Shown here one piece after another: positions 17,156-24,520 of a stretch of 33,248 nt of DNA (positions within the stretch are counted from its first letter, which is position 1; each line of letters begins with the position of its first letter). The translations under genes were made by a program, and so were the position numbers. This stretch comes from Lachnospiraceae bacterium (GTDB lineage: Bacteria > Bacillota > Clostridia > Lachnospirales > Lachnospiraceae): the NCBI GenBank assembly GCA_016281385.1, contig JAEEIN010000151.1, positions 1 to 33,248 on the forward strand. Direction: 5' to 3'. The notes under the pieces are model-generated. The model worked only from the letters and a program-made list of their open reading frames with translations, was not told the DNA's origin and did no database searches.

Positions 17156-19167
17156 GTGCAGCTACCATAGCCCTTTTGGGACAGCCCAACTCGGGAAAAT
17201 CAACGGTATTTAATGCTCTTACGGGTATGAGGCAGCATGTGGGTAACTGGCCCGGCAAGACTGTAGAGAAAAAAGAAGGTTCTTTCGCACACAACGGTAC
17301 GACTTATGAGGTTGCGGACCTTCCCGGTTCCTACAGTATGTCCGCAAATTCCGATGAAGAAGTCATAACAAGAGATTTCATCACTTCCGGAAAGGCCGAT
17401 GTTGTATGCATCCTTGCCGACAGTTCCCAGCTTGAGAGAAGCCTCTTTATGCTGGCAGATTATGCGGGACTTGATGCACCCTGTTTTCTTGTTCTGAACA
17501 TGGAAGACGTTGCAAAGGATCAGGGCAAGAGCATAGATGTGAATGTGCTTGAAAAGAAACTGGGAATACCGGTCATGCTCTTTTCGGCAACCGACACAAA
17601 AGCCTATGACAAGTTTTATGAAACTTTAGAGCGTGCACTTAAAGGTAAAACTCGCATTAATGTATCAGAACTGGAAAAAGAATACGAGAAGATAGAGGGC
17701 TACAACGATATCAAGAGCAGTATCTCTGAGAAGGCTTTGTCAGGCTGCACACCCATGTGGCTTACGGCCAAGTATATCGAAGGTGACAAAGTCGTATCTG
17801 CAAAGCTCAATGAAGCCCTTTCAAAAGACAGTCTTTCAAAGCTTGAGGCAGCTTCGAAAAACAGCGGTGGAGCAATTGCTACGGGTGAATGCAAGTTTAA
17901 ATGGATCGACGAACTGCTTACAGGAGTTGTGAACAAGCCTAAAACATCCGTAAGCCTCGGAAAACTTGACAGGATATACACCAGTAAAGTCTGGGGAAAA
18001 CCGGCTGTTGTTCTTACTGTAATTCTGGGACTTATAGCTTCATTTATTCCCGCTCTTCCCATAATGGGTCTTGGTTCAGTGGTGGATATGCTAAAGAATG
18101 TCGTACATGATGCACTGGTAAATGCAGCAGTTCCTGACATTCTTACAGGCCTCATCTGTGACGTAGTGCTTCAGTCCATGGGATACGTTATAAAGATGCT
18201 GGGATTTGTTTTGGGTGTGACACTTGTATTCGGCCTTCTTGAGGAAGTCGGTATCATGGCACGTATTTCATATGTGTTTGACAATACGATGGGCAGACTC
18301 GGACTTCAGGGTAAATCGGTGATGCCTTTCCTTGTAAGCTTCGGCTGTACGATGGGCGGCGCTGCCGGCGCGAGAGTCATCGATAACTGGGGACAGAAGG
18401 TTCTTACCATTGCACTTGCATGGGCGGTTCCCTGCGGCGCCGCATGGGCGATAATCCCCATGCTCTCAACCGTTTTCTTCGGTTTGGGCGCTCCTTTGGT
18501 CATCGTTGTTATTCTTCTTGTGATGATCCTTCATATGTGGATCACCGCAAAGATCTTCGGAAAAGGACTTGTAAAGAAGGAAGACAGATGCGGAATGATC
18601 ATGGAGCTTCCTCCTTATCACAAACCCAAGTGGGGTGCGTTACTTCGTTATGTGTTTGGCCGCACGAAGGATACATTCTTCCGTGTGGTAAAGGTGGTAC
18701 TTATCGTGTGCCTTATCTTCTGGCTTTTAAGCTACGGAAGCGGTGAAACTGATACAAGTATCCTTTACAGAGTCGGAACGGCGATTGAGCCTGTAACAAA
18801 GTTCTTTGGTCTTCCCTGGCAGTTATTCATCGCCTTTATTGCCGCATCAGTGGGAAAAGAAGGCGCAGTGGGCGTTATCAGCGCATTATACGCCGGAACA
18901 TCTTATGGTGAAGGCTTTGCCGCAGCAATGAGCGGAGCTGCCAGAGCAGCCAACCTTAACGAACTGTTACTTGCAAATGTTTCCAAGCCGGAAGCACTTG
19001 CGTTCATTTTTGCCATCACATTCAACCTTCCCTGCGTGGTAGCACTTGCAGCCACATATCAGGAGATACATTCCGTAAAGTGGACATTGAAGATCGCACT
19101 TTATTATACGGTTGTCGCACTTCTTCTTGCCTGCGTGGCATACCACGTTGGATTACTGATCTTTTAA
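17152..19167 (+). CDS. feoB: Ferrous iron transporter FeoB
   Basis: Fe2+ permease with N-terminal GTPase, 671 residues, within the size range of Firmicute FeoB. G1 GQPNSGKST (10-18), G3 DLPGSYSM from Asp56, G4 NMED (116-119) and G5 SAT (145-147) are intact. The helical regulatory domain follows to ~270. The membrane core starts near 285 and contains the conserved gate-like segment SFGCTMGGAAGAR around Cys399 and a second repeat near KEGAVGVISALYAG. It sits in the inner membrane and imports Fe2+ under low-oxygen conditions. The overlap with feoA and tight spacing to the next two small genes define a four-gene feo operon. Confidence 0.97.
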   Translation: MSAATIALLGQPNSGKSTVFNALTGMRQHVGNWPGKTVEKKEGSFAHNGTTYEVADLPGSYSMSANSDEEVITRDFITSGKADVVCILADSSQLERSLFMLADYAGLDAPCFLVLNMEDVAKDQGKSIDVNVLEKKLGIPVMLFSATDTKAYDKFYETLERALKGKTRINVSELEKEYEKIEGYNDIKSSISEKALSGCTPMWLTAKYIEGDKVVSAKLNEALSKDSLSKLEAASKNSGGAIATGECKFKWIDELLTGVVNKPKTSVSLGKLDRIYTSKVWGKPAVVLTVILGLIASFIPALPIMGLGSVVDMLKNVVHDALVNAAVPDILTGLICDVVLQSMGYVIKMLGFVLGVTLVFGLLEEVGIMARISYVFDNTMGRLGLQGKSVMPFLVSFGCTMGGAAGARVIDNWGQKVLTIALAWAVPCGAAWAIIPMLSTVFFGLGAPLVIVVILLVMILHMWITAKIFGKGLVKKEDRCGMIMELPPYHKPKWGALLRYVFGRTKDTFFRVVKVVLIVCLIFWLLSYGSGETDTSILYRVGTAIEPVTKFFGLPWQLFIAFIAASVGKEGAVGVISALYAGTSYGEGFAAAMSGAARAANLNELLLANVSKPEALAFIFAITFNLPCVVALAATYQEIHSVKWTLKIALYYTVVALLLACVAYHVGLLIF

Positions 19168-19179
19168 GGGAGGCTTGTT

Positions 19180-19464
19180 GTGACAGAATTGCTGAATCTT
19201 TTAAAAGACGGCAACAGCCGTACCGTCGAGATGCTGGCTTTCGAACTGAAGACAGACAAGGCGGATGTGGAAAGACAGCTTGAATATCTTGAACATATCG
19301 GAGCAATAAAAAGAGTGCAGGGACTCCCGCAGCCCGAAGGCTGCGGGGGAACCTGCGGTTCCTGTTCGGGCTGCAGCGGATGCGAAGGAAGTGCCGCTGT
19401 CTGCAAAGGCTGCATACCTAAAAATGCCGACGATAATATGGGAACACTTTGGGAGGTAGTATGA
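19180..19464 (+). CDS. FeoC-like winged-helix protein with seven-cysteine tail
   Basis: Protein of 94 residues with a GTG start behind AAGGGAGG, 12 bases after feoB. Residues 1-45 look like a small helix-turn-helix domain (LLNLLKDGNSRTVEMLAFEL, then VERQLEYLEHIGAIKRV) of the FeoC/MarR-like kind. Residues 54-78 hold seven cysteines (55, 59, 62, 65, 68, 75, 78) in Gly/Ser-rich spacing, more than the four typical of enterobacterial FeoC. These could bind an Fe-S cluster or ferrous iron. The probable role is to sense iron or redox state and tune FeoB, which is inference. Its stop overlaps the next start (ATGA). Confidence 0.8.
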   Translation: MTELLNLLKDGNSRTVEMLAFELKTDKADVERQLEYLEHIGAIKRVQGLPQPEGCGGTCGSCSGCSGCEGSAAVCKGCIPKNADDNMGTLWEVV

Positions 19465-19820
19465 ACCCTGTAATTTCAAACATCATTATCATTGCAATAC
19501 TTCTGATCATCGTTTTCTTTGCGGTAAAGGGCTCGATCCCTCACTTTAAAGGCGAGGGTTCCTGCTGCGGAGGCGGAAGCCAGAAAGCGGTAAAACCCAA
19601 GAAACTTTCGAATGTCATTTCAACCAAAGTTATCAATATCGAAGGAATGACCTGTGAAAAATGCGCTATGCGCGTACAGAACGCACTGAATTCCATAGAC
19701 GGAGTGAGTGCAAAAGTGAGCCTCAGGGGAAAGAAGGCCACGGTGAAACTTGGAAAGGACATCCCGGATACTGTACTAAACAAAGCAATCACGGATCTGG
19801 GATACGAGATTTTAAGCTGA
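19461..19820 (+). CDS. FeoB-associated Cys-rich membrane protein fused to HMA domain
   Basis: Protein of 119 residues. Residues ~5-25 form one membrane segment (IIIIAILLIIVFFAVKG), followed by the short Cys-rich SCCGGGSQK motif (Cys35, Cys36) of FeoB-associated proteins, which are normally only ~50-60 residues. Here a linker leads into a complete heavy-metal-associated domain (~52-119) with GMTCEKC (Cys65, Cys68) and the usual beta-alpha-beta pattern. The start at 19461 is chosen because GGGAGG lies five bases before it and it overlaps the previous stop. Its place at the end of the feo operon suggests a membrane-anchored metal-binding accessory of FeoB. HMA domains more often bind Cu(I) or Zn(II), so the metal is uncertain. 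Confidence 0.85.
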   Translation: MNPVISNIIIIAILLIIVFFAVKGSIPHFKGEGSCCGGGSQKAVKPKKLSNVISTKVINIEGMTCEKCAMRVQNALNSIDGVSAKVSLRGKKATVKLGKDIPDTVLNKAITDLGYEILS

Positions 19821-19882
19821 TAATGGGGGGCTTATTTGGAATGCAGTGATTTAAGGTCGCTTAAGGAAAAGGGGGATAAAAG

Positions 19883-20716
19883 ATGGAGAAATACCATATT
19901 GAAAAGAATACCGTGCAGGAAACTCTGATCATACCTCTTTATGGAAGAAAGGTTTGTTCCGACCGTTTTCCGGATCTTTTTAAGGATCCCGAGGCGGAGC
20001 GTATCTGCAGCATGCTTGATTACGATTTTGAGGAAAAGGGCAAGAGAATGGAATCCGGCGTGGGGCTGTTCGGTGCCCTCGAGGTTGCACAGCGGCAGTT
20101 TGATATTGCCTGTGAAGTAAAGGATTATCTTAAAGCGCATCCGAATGCGGCGGTAGTCAATCTCGGCTGCGGACTGGATGACACTTTCCGAAAGTGCGAC
20201 AACGGAACCTGCAAAGGCTACAACATCGATATGCCGGATGTGATAAAGGTCAGAAATGAACTTCTTCCGGAAAAAGAACGCGAAAAGAATCTCGGTTATG
20301 ATTTAAATGACGAGGGGTGGTTTAAGGAAATCGATGCAGAAGATGGCGCGATCTTTTATGCTACCGGCGTTTTTTATTATTTCAAAACCGAGGATGTCAA
20401 AGCACTTTTTTCCAAGATGGCCAAACGTTTTCCGAAAGCGGTGCTGGTCTTTGATGCCTGCAATGAACGCGGTGCAAAGATGATGACCAAAACCTGGCTC
20501 AAAGAAGCGGGAATAAAGGATGTGAGTGCGTTCTTTTCCATAGAGAGCTATGCAGAACTTGAAAGCTGGAACAGGGATTTTAAAAGAGTATCGGCTAAGA
20601 GTTACATGCGTGGCTATAGGGACATTTATCGCGAGGTTGGTTTATTTCACAAACTAATGATCAGATTCTGCGACAGCTTTGTAAAAATGATAATTGTGAA
20701 GGTTGAGTTTAAGTGA
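19883..20716 (+). CDS. Leucine-carboxyl-methyltransferase/TcmP-like SAM methyltransferase
   Basis: Class I SAM-dependent methyltransferase of 277 residues in the LCM/TcmP-like family. The SAM-binding motif VVNLGCGLDDTF begins near residue 91, the acidic strand end NIDMPD follows, and the post-motif ATGVFYYF region matches family members that methylate carboxyl groups of small molecules or peptides. No terminator is visible in the 62 bases after the feo operon, so it may be co-transcribed with feo. GGGGGAT precedes the ATG. The downstream hydrolase gene overlaps at TGATG. The substrate is unknown; a metal-binding small molecule is a possibility from context only. Confidence 0.8.
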   Translation: MEKYHIEKNTVQETLIIPLYGRKVCSDRFPDLFKDPEAERICSMLDYDFEEKGKRMESGVGLFGALEVAQRQFDIACEVKDYLKAHPNAAVVNLGCGLDDTFRKCDNGTCKGYNIDMPDVIKVRNELLPEKEREKNLGYDLNDEGWFKEIDAEDGAIFYATGVFYYFKTEDVKALFSKMAKRFPKAVLVFDACNERGAKMMTKTWLKEAGIKDVSAFFSIESYAELESWNRDFKRVSAKSYMRGYRDIYREVGLFHKLMIRFCDSFVKMIIVKVEFK

Positions 20717-21486
20717 TGAGCATGACCATACATGAATTCGGGAAAGAAAACAAAAATGTCATAGTGCTGATACATCCTTCCATAGTGATGTGGGATTATT
20801 TTGAATATGTCATTCCGCTTTTGGAAGAGAAGTATCATCTCGTCATTCCGGCGATTCCGGGATACGATCCTGATGTTAAGAGCGATTTTACGAGTGTTGA
20901 AGAGATATCGGCGGATCTTGAAGAATGGCTTATAAAGAATGATCTTGGGAATGTCGCATGTGTGTACGGCTGTTCAATGGGAGGAAGCATTGTTGCGAGG
21001 ATGCTGGCTGATAACAGGTTGAAGATTCAAAGTGCGGTTATCGATGGCGGGATCACGCCTTATCAGCTTCCATGGATCATCACAAGATTCATTGCGATCA
21101 AGGATTTCCTGCTGATCTATACGGGCAAACTTGGCGGAGCAAAGCTTCTGGAAAAGGCCTTCTCAACGGATGAACTGTCGGAAGAGGATGTTCAGTACGC
21201 CGCAAAGGTGTTAAAGATGATCAGCGCTAAGACCATTTGGCGGACCTTTGAATCCTGTAACAACTATTCAATGCCTAAGGATTATCATACCGATTGCAGG
21301 CATATAGAATATTGGGTCGCAGAAAAGGAAGTTAAGGATCGTCGGGCTGATACAGCCTACATAAAGAAAGCCTTTCCCTGCACCATTTTCAGAAAGATCG
21401 AGAATGTGGGACATGGTGGCCTTGCACCCTTTAATCCGGAAAGGTTCGCACGGGGAATAGAACGTGCTGTTAAGGTGGGAGAATAA
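20716..21486 (+). CDS. Alpha/beta hydrolase
   Basis: Alpha/beta-hydrolase-fold protein of 256 residues. The oxyanion-side motif VLIHPS lies near residue 18, the nucleophile elbow YGCSMGG places Ser87 at its tip, and the catalytic histidine is probably His233 in NVGHGGL. ATG at 20716 overlaps the methyltransferase stop by one base (TGATG) and is preferred; a GTG one codon upstream is possible. Tight coupling to the methyltransferase suggests that both act on one substrate, for example hydrolysis of an ester after methyl transfer, but this is speculation. Esterase, lipase and haloperoxidase-like roles cannot be separated. Confidence 0.8.
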   Translation: MSMTIHEFGKENKNVIVLIHPSIVMWDYFEYVIPLLEEKYHLVIPAIPGYDPDVKSDFTSVEEISADLEEWLIKNDLGNVACVYGCSMGGSIVARMLADNRLKIQSAVIDGGITPYQLPWIITRFIAIKDFLLIYTGKLGGAKLLEKAFSTDELSEEDVQYAAKVLKMISAKTIWRTFESCNNYSMPKDYHTDCRHIEYWVAEKEVKDRRADTAYIKKAFPCTIFRKIENVGHGGLAPFNPERFARGIERAVKVGE

Positions 21487-21492
21487 CAGACG

Positions 21493-22002
21493 ATGTTGTT
21501 AACGATATTTCTTGCAATTGTTTTTTGCGTGGCGATCACGCTTATGATGTTAGCCGCAGTGGCATTTATTCAGGATAAGAAGTTCTTTTCTTCGGCACCG
21601 AAAGAAGCGCAGGAAGCTTTGCTTCCCAGGGACAAGGAACTTTTTTACGGAGCCAGAACCATCGGCTGGACCCTTATGGTATTCAGCTTTCTTATGATCA
21701 TAGGAGTTGGAGTGATCTCTGTCTGGGATGGTTTCAGAAGCGGTTTTTCTTTTTGGCAGTTCTTTTTCCGATTCGTTTTTATCTTCACTGTATACAAGCT
21801 CTATGACATGATCTGTTTCGATTATTTTCTTCTTATGAAGTTTCACTTCTTCCAGTTCTATTTCCCGGAAGTGGAAAGCGTGTATTCCAACAGAAAATAT
21901 GGTTATAACATCAAGAGTCAGTTACTGAAACTTTTGGTGATCTTTCCTGCTGCATCCGCTCTTGCGGCATGGATATGTGAGTTTTTTACAAAGAATGTAT
22001 AG
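21493..22002 (+). CDS. Four-helix integral membrane protein of unknown function
   Basis: Protein of 169 residues with about four membrane segments: ~2-26, ~54-76, ~84-108 and ~144-162. A cytoplasmic-type charged stretch lies between the first two (FIQDKKFFSSAPKEAQEAL). A Phe-rich region (FWQFFFRFVFIF) precedes YDMICFDYF. I recognise no named family with certainty. It starts 6 bases after the hydrolase stop and is followed at 12 bases by a second methyltransferase, so it belongs to the same cassette. Confidence 0.72.
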   Translation: MLLTIFLAIVFCVAITLMMLAAVAFIQDKKFFSSAPKEAQEALLPRDKELFYGARTIGWTLMVFSFLMIIGVGVISVWDGFRSGFSFWQFFFRFVFIFTVYKLYDMICFDYFLLMKFHFFQFYFPEVESVYSNRKYGYNIKSQLLKLLVIFPAASALAAWICEFFTKNV

Positions 22003-22014
22003 GAGGACAATAAA

Positions 22015-22668
22015 ATGGCTGACAAGATTCAAAACGCTTATCACGCGTCTAAAAACATATATGACGATGTACTGACACAGGGCAGTTTTTTCAGCAGGAT
22101 GTACATACGCTTCTTTTGGAGCGGAACAGACGATAATGAGATTGCAAGGAAGGTATTGTTGTATGTCCCGGACGGATTTGACGGACATCTGTTGGATGTT
22201 CCGGTAGGAACTGCGGTATTTACGGAAGATAAGTGGAGATCTCTTTCAAATGCAAAGATCACATGCCTTGATTACAGTGAAGATATGCTTGAAAAAGCCA
22301 AGGCACGTCTTAAAGACTGTACACATATTTCCTTTATTCAGGGAGATGTCGGGCAACTGCCGCTTGCTGACGAAAGCTGCGATATTGTCATGAGTATGAA
22401 TGGTTTTCATGCGTTCCCCGACAAGAAAAAGGCATTCAGGGAAACAAACCGTGTACTAAAGAAAGGCGGCAGCTTTATAGCTTGTTTTTATATAAAGGGA
22501 AAGTCAAAACGCACGGATTGGCTGGTTAAAAACATACTTGCAAAGAAAGGCTGGTTCACACCTCCGTTTCCCAACGAAGATCAGCTGCTGAAGATACTTA
22601 ACAAGTTGTATTCTGAGGTAGATTATCACGTAGATGGGTCAATGGTCTACTTCAGATGTGTGAAATAA
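22015..22668 (+). CDS. Class I SAM-dependent methyltransferase (UbiE/Methyltransf_11 type)
   Basis: Methyltransferase of 217 residues. SAM-binding motif I is the variant LLDVPVGTAVFT (Asp61), motif II appears as LDYSEDMLEKAKARL, motif III as GDVGQLPLADESCDIVMSMNGFH, and RVLKKGGSFIACF closes the core. The target is not predictable. AGGAGG precedes the start by a few bases, and the gene ends the four-gene cassette that follows feo. It is unrelated in subfamily to the LCM-like enzyme at 19883. Confidence 0.87.
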   Translation: MADKIQNAYHASKNIYDDVLTQGSFFSRMYIRFFWSGTDDNEIARKVLLYVPDGFDGHLLDVPVGTAVFTEDKWRSLSNAKITCLDYSEDMLEKAKARLKDCTHISFIQGDVGQLPLADESCDIVMSMNGFHAFPDKKKAFRETNRVLKKGGSFIACFYIKGKSKRTDWLVKNILAKKGWFTPPFPNEDQLLKILNKLYSEVDYHVDGSMVYFRCVK

Positions 22669-22709
22669 CAATATGCGAGCCTGAAAGGAAATCAAGTGTA
22701 TATCAATGA

Positions 22710-22808
22710 ATGCCGGAAGAAAAATGGCTGCTTGATCTTTATGGTGAGGAATATGTGGAATACAAAAAACATGTAAATCGCTGCATTCCCTGGAAACGCA
22801 AATGGTGA
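22710..22808 (+). pseudogene. C-terminal remnant of an isoprenylcysteine/phospholipid methyltransferase-like gene
   Basis: A 32-codon frame in the gap between the methyltransferase and ZIP genes. It reads EEKWLLDLYGEEYVEYKKHV followed by a CIPW segment, matching the characteristic C-terminus of ICMT/PEMT-family membrane methyltransferases. The preceding in-frame codon is a stop (TGA at 22707) and no membrane segments precede it, so only the tail survives. The remainder of the gap (22809-22911) contains only the ZIP ribosome binding site AAGGAGG and no clear promoter. Confidence 0.65.
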
Positions 22809-22911
22809 TACGAAGAAATCAAAATAATAATCCTTGACTACCACCCCTCCATTGCGCGAAACTGAATATGTAAACTGTTTGATATTATCCTGCATTTAAG
22901 GAGGAATCGAC

Positions 22912-23694
22912 ATGATCAAAGATGTGGCAATGGGTCTTTTGATCCCGTTTCTTGGAACCACGTTGGGATCCGCCTGCGTTTTCTTTATGAAGAAAGAACT
23001 GAACCGACAGGTTCAGAGAGCTCTCACGGGATTCGCCGCCGGAGTGATGGTGGCCGCTTCAATATGGAGCCTTATTATACCGGCCATGGAGCTGGCAGCG
23101 GACAAAGGGAAACTTGCGTTTCTTCCGTCAGCTATCGGATTCTGGCTTGGCATACTGTTTCTTTTGCTGATAGATTCGGTGATACCCCATCTTCACATGC
23201 ATGCTGATAAAGCAGAAGGACCAAAATCCAAACTGAAACGGACCACAATGATGGTACTTGCCGTAACGATCCATAACCTGCCCGAGGGAATGGCTGTGGG
23301 TGTCGTTTACGCCGGCTTTATTTCGGGAAATTCGATGATAACCGCAGGCGGGGCTTTTGCACTGGCTCTGGGTATCGCGATCCAGAACTTCCCGGAAGGA
23401 GCGATAATATCCATGCCTCTGTGTGCGGAGGGAAGCTCCAAAGGAAAAGCATTTCTTAGCGGAACTTTATCCGGTGCGGTTGAGCCTGTGGGAGCGTTGC
23501 TTACGATACTGGCAGCAGGCTTCTTTTTGCCGGCAATGCCTTATCTCTTAAGCTTCGCGGCAGGCGCCATGATGTACGTGGTTGTAGAGGAACTGATCCC
23601 GGAAATGTCCGAAGGTGAACATTCAAACATCGGAGTTGTCATGTTTGCACTGGGCTTTACGCTGATGATGGCGTTGGACGTTGCCTTGGGATAA
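22912..23694 (+). CDS. ZIP-family divalent metal transporter (GufA-like)
   Basis: Membrane transporter of 260 residues with about eight segments. The signature motifs are HNLPEG at 121-126 (TM4) and QNFPEG at 158-163 (TM5), with a short His-containing loop HLHMHADKAEG before TM4. ZIP proteins carry Zn2+, Fe2+ or Mn2+, usually into the cytoplasm. It is paralogous to the C-terminal half of the MntP-ZIP fusion, sharing the opening GLLIPFxGTxLGSAxVF and xxxxPEGMAVG. The neighbouring feo operon and GTTAG-box transporters support a metal uptake setting, though no GTTAG operator lies directly before this gene. Confidence 0.9.
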   Translation: MIKDVAMGLLIPFLGTTLGSACVFFMKKELNRQVQRALTGFAAGVMVAASIWSLIIPAMELAADKGKLAFLPSAIGFWLGILFLLLIDSVIPHLHMHADKAEGPKSKLKRTTMMVLAVTIHNLPEGMAVGVVYAGFISGNSMITAGGAFALALGIAIQNFPEGAIISMPLCAEGSSKGKAFLSGTLSGAVEPVGALLTILAAGFFLPAMPYLLSFAAGAMMYVVVEELIPEMSEGEHSNIGVVMFALGFTLMMALDVALG

Positions 23695-23710
23695 AAAATA
23701 AAATATATGC

Positions 23711-23769
23711 TTGACAATGGTAAGCGAACGGTGTACTCTAACGAATGTGTTAGCGTACACTGTTCGCTT
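23711..23769. promoter_or_regulatory. tetR promoter embedded in a 48-bp imperfect palindrome
   Basis: TTGACA (23711-23716), 17-base spacer and TACTCT (23734-23739) form the promoter. From 23722 to 23769 the sequence is an imperfect palindrome with 21-base arms and a 6-base centre: AGCGAAC, GTGTAC and CTAAC on the left, GTTAG, GTACAC and GTTCGCT on the right, with two mismatched positions. It covers the -10 box, so autorepression by the TetR protein is likely. Its core CTAAC-N6-GTTAG is the inside-out version of the operators before feo and the ABC operons. Confidence 0.75.
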
Positions 23770-23799
23770 TTAATGTTTATCATTCAAACGGGAGATAAC

Positions 23800-24414
23800 A
23801 TGCCGAGAGATAAGACTGAAAATCATGGAAAGATCGTAGAGGCGGCTTTTGAGGAATTCAAACGCTACGGTTACGAGGAAGCGTCAATGCGGCGGATCGC
23901 GACTGCCTGCAATATGAGCGTTTCCGGCCTTTACAAACATTTCCCCGGCAAGGAGGAGATGTTTTCATCCCTTGTGAAACCTGCCCTGGACGGACTTATG
24001 GATCTGTACCATGAGATCGAGGCGGAGTATTTCGATGACCTTTCTCAGAACAGGAAAGCTGATGTGAGCGATTCAAAGGGTGAGCTTGTCAGAGCGATGG
24101 AATATATCTACGATCATCTTGAAGAATTCGAATTGATCATCTGCAAGTCAAAGGGTTCCGTTTACGAAAACTTCAAACATGACATAGCAAATCTCGAGGA
24201 GAGGGTAACGCTTCGGTACATGGAGGAGATCAAAAAGAACGGTATTCATGTAAAGGATATCGATCCGAAGGAATTCCACCTTCTTGTGACCGCCTGCATC
24301 GAAGCTTTGTTCCAGACGGTTACTCACGGCTTTTCCAAAGAGGAGGCCCTTCACTTTGCAAAAACGGTGGAGAATTTCTATGGCCCCGCATGGAAAGCGT
24401 ATTTTGAATTATAG
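23800..24414 (+). CDS. TetR/AcrR-family transcriptional regulator
   Basis: Regulator of 204 residues with an N-terminal TetR helix-turn-helix: IVEAAFEEFKRYGYEEASMR, then IATACNMSVSGLYKHFPGKEEM. The C-terminal ligand domain is all-alpha with no identifiable ligand. An ATG at 23707 in the same frame lies upstream of the promoter and gives an untypical N-terminus, so the ATG at 23800 behind GGGAG is chosen. A terminator follows immediately, making it monocistronic. It probably binds its own 48-bp palindrome. Whether it also controls the ZIP or ABC genes is open. Confidence 0.9.
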   Translation: MPRDKTENHGKIVEAAFEEFKRYGYEEASMRRIATACNMSVSGLYKHFPGKEEMFSSLVKPALDGLMDLYHEIEAEYFDDLSQNRKADVSDSKGELVRAMEYIYDHLEEFELIICKSKGSVYENFKHDIANLEERVTLRYMEEIKKNGIHVKDIDPKEFHLLVTACIEALFQTVTHGFSKEEALHFAKTVENFYGPAWKAYFEL

Positions 24415-24421
24415 GTATCAC

Positions 24422-24446
24422 ACCCCGCGAAAAGGCGGGGTTTTAA
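24422..24446 (+). terminator. Intrinsic terminator after tetR
   Basis: Stem ACCCCGC (24422-24428), loop GAAAAG, GCGGGGT (24435-24441), then TTTAAAA. It starts 8 bases after the tetR stop and separates tetR from the first ABC operon. Confidence 0.88.
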
Positions 24447-24457
24447 AACAAACAGTG

Positions 24458-24473
24458 GTTAGCAAACGCTAAC
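24458..24473. promoter_or_regulatory. GTTAG-N6-CTAAC operator, first ABC operon
   Basis: GTTAGCAAACGCTAAC, with six matched bases in each arm, lies 47 bases before the ABC subunit A1 start. It shares GGTTAGCAA with the feo operator. No confident -35/-10 pair was found around it. Confidence 0.72.
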
Positions 24474-24520
24474 TTACGAACGGCGCATCAATCAATAGAA
24501 ACGGAGGAAAAGAAGGGATT

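Noticed and set aside
19851-19864. Small inverted repeat TTAAG/CTTAA after the feo operon
   Set aside because: AT-rich five-base stem with no T tract; not a believable terminator.
22834-22839. TTGACT upstream of the ZIP gene as a -35 box
   Set aside because: No acceptable -10 sequence at 16-19 bases downstream.
23707-23799. N-terminal extension of the TetR protein from the ATG at 23707
   Set aside because: That codon lies before the predicted promoter and the added residues do not resemble a TetR N-terminus.
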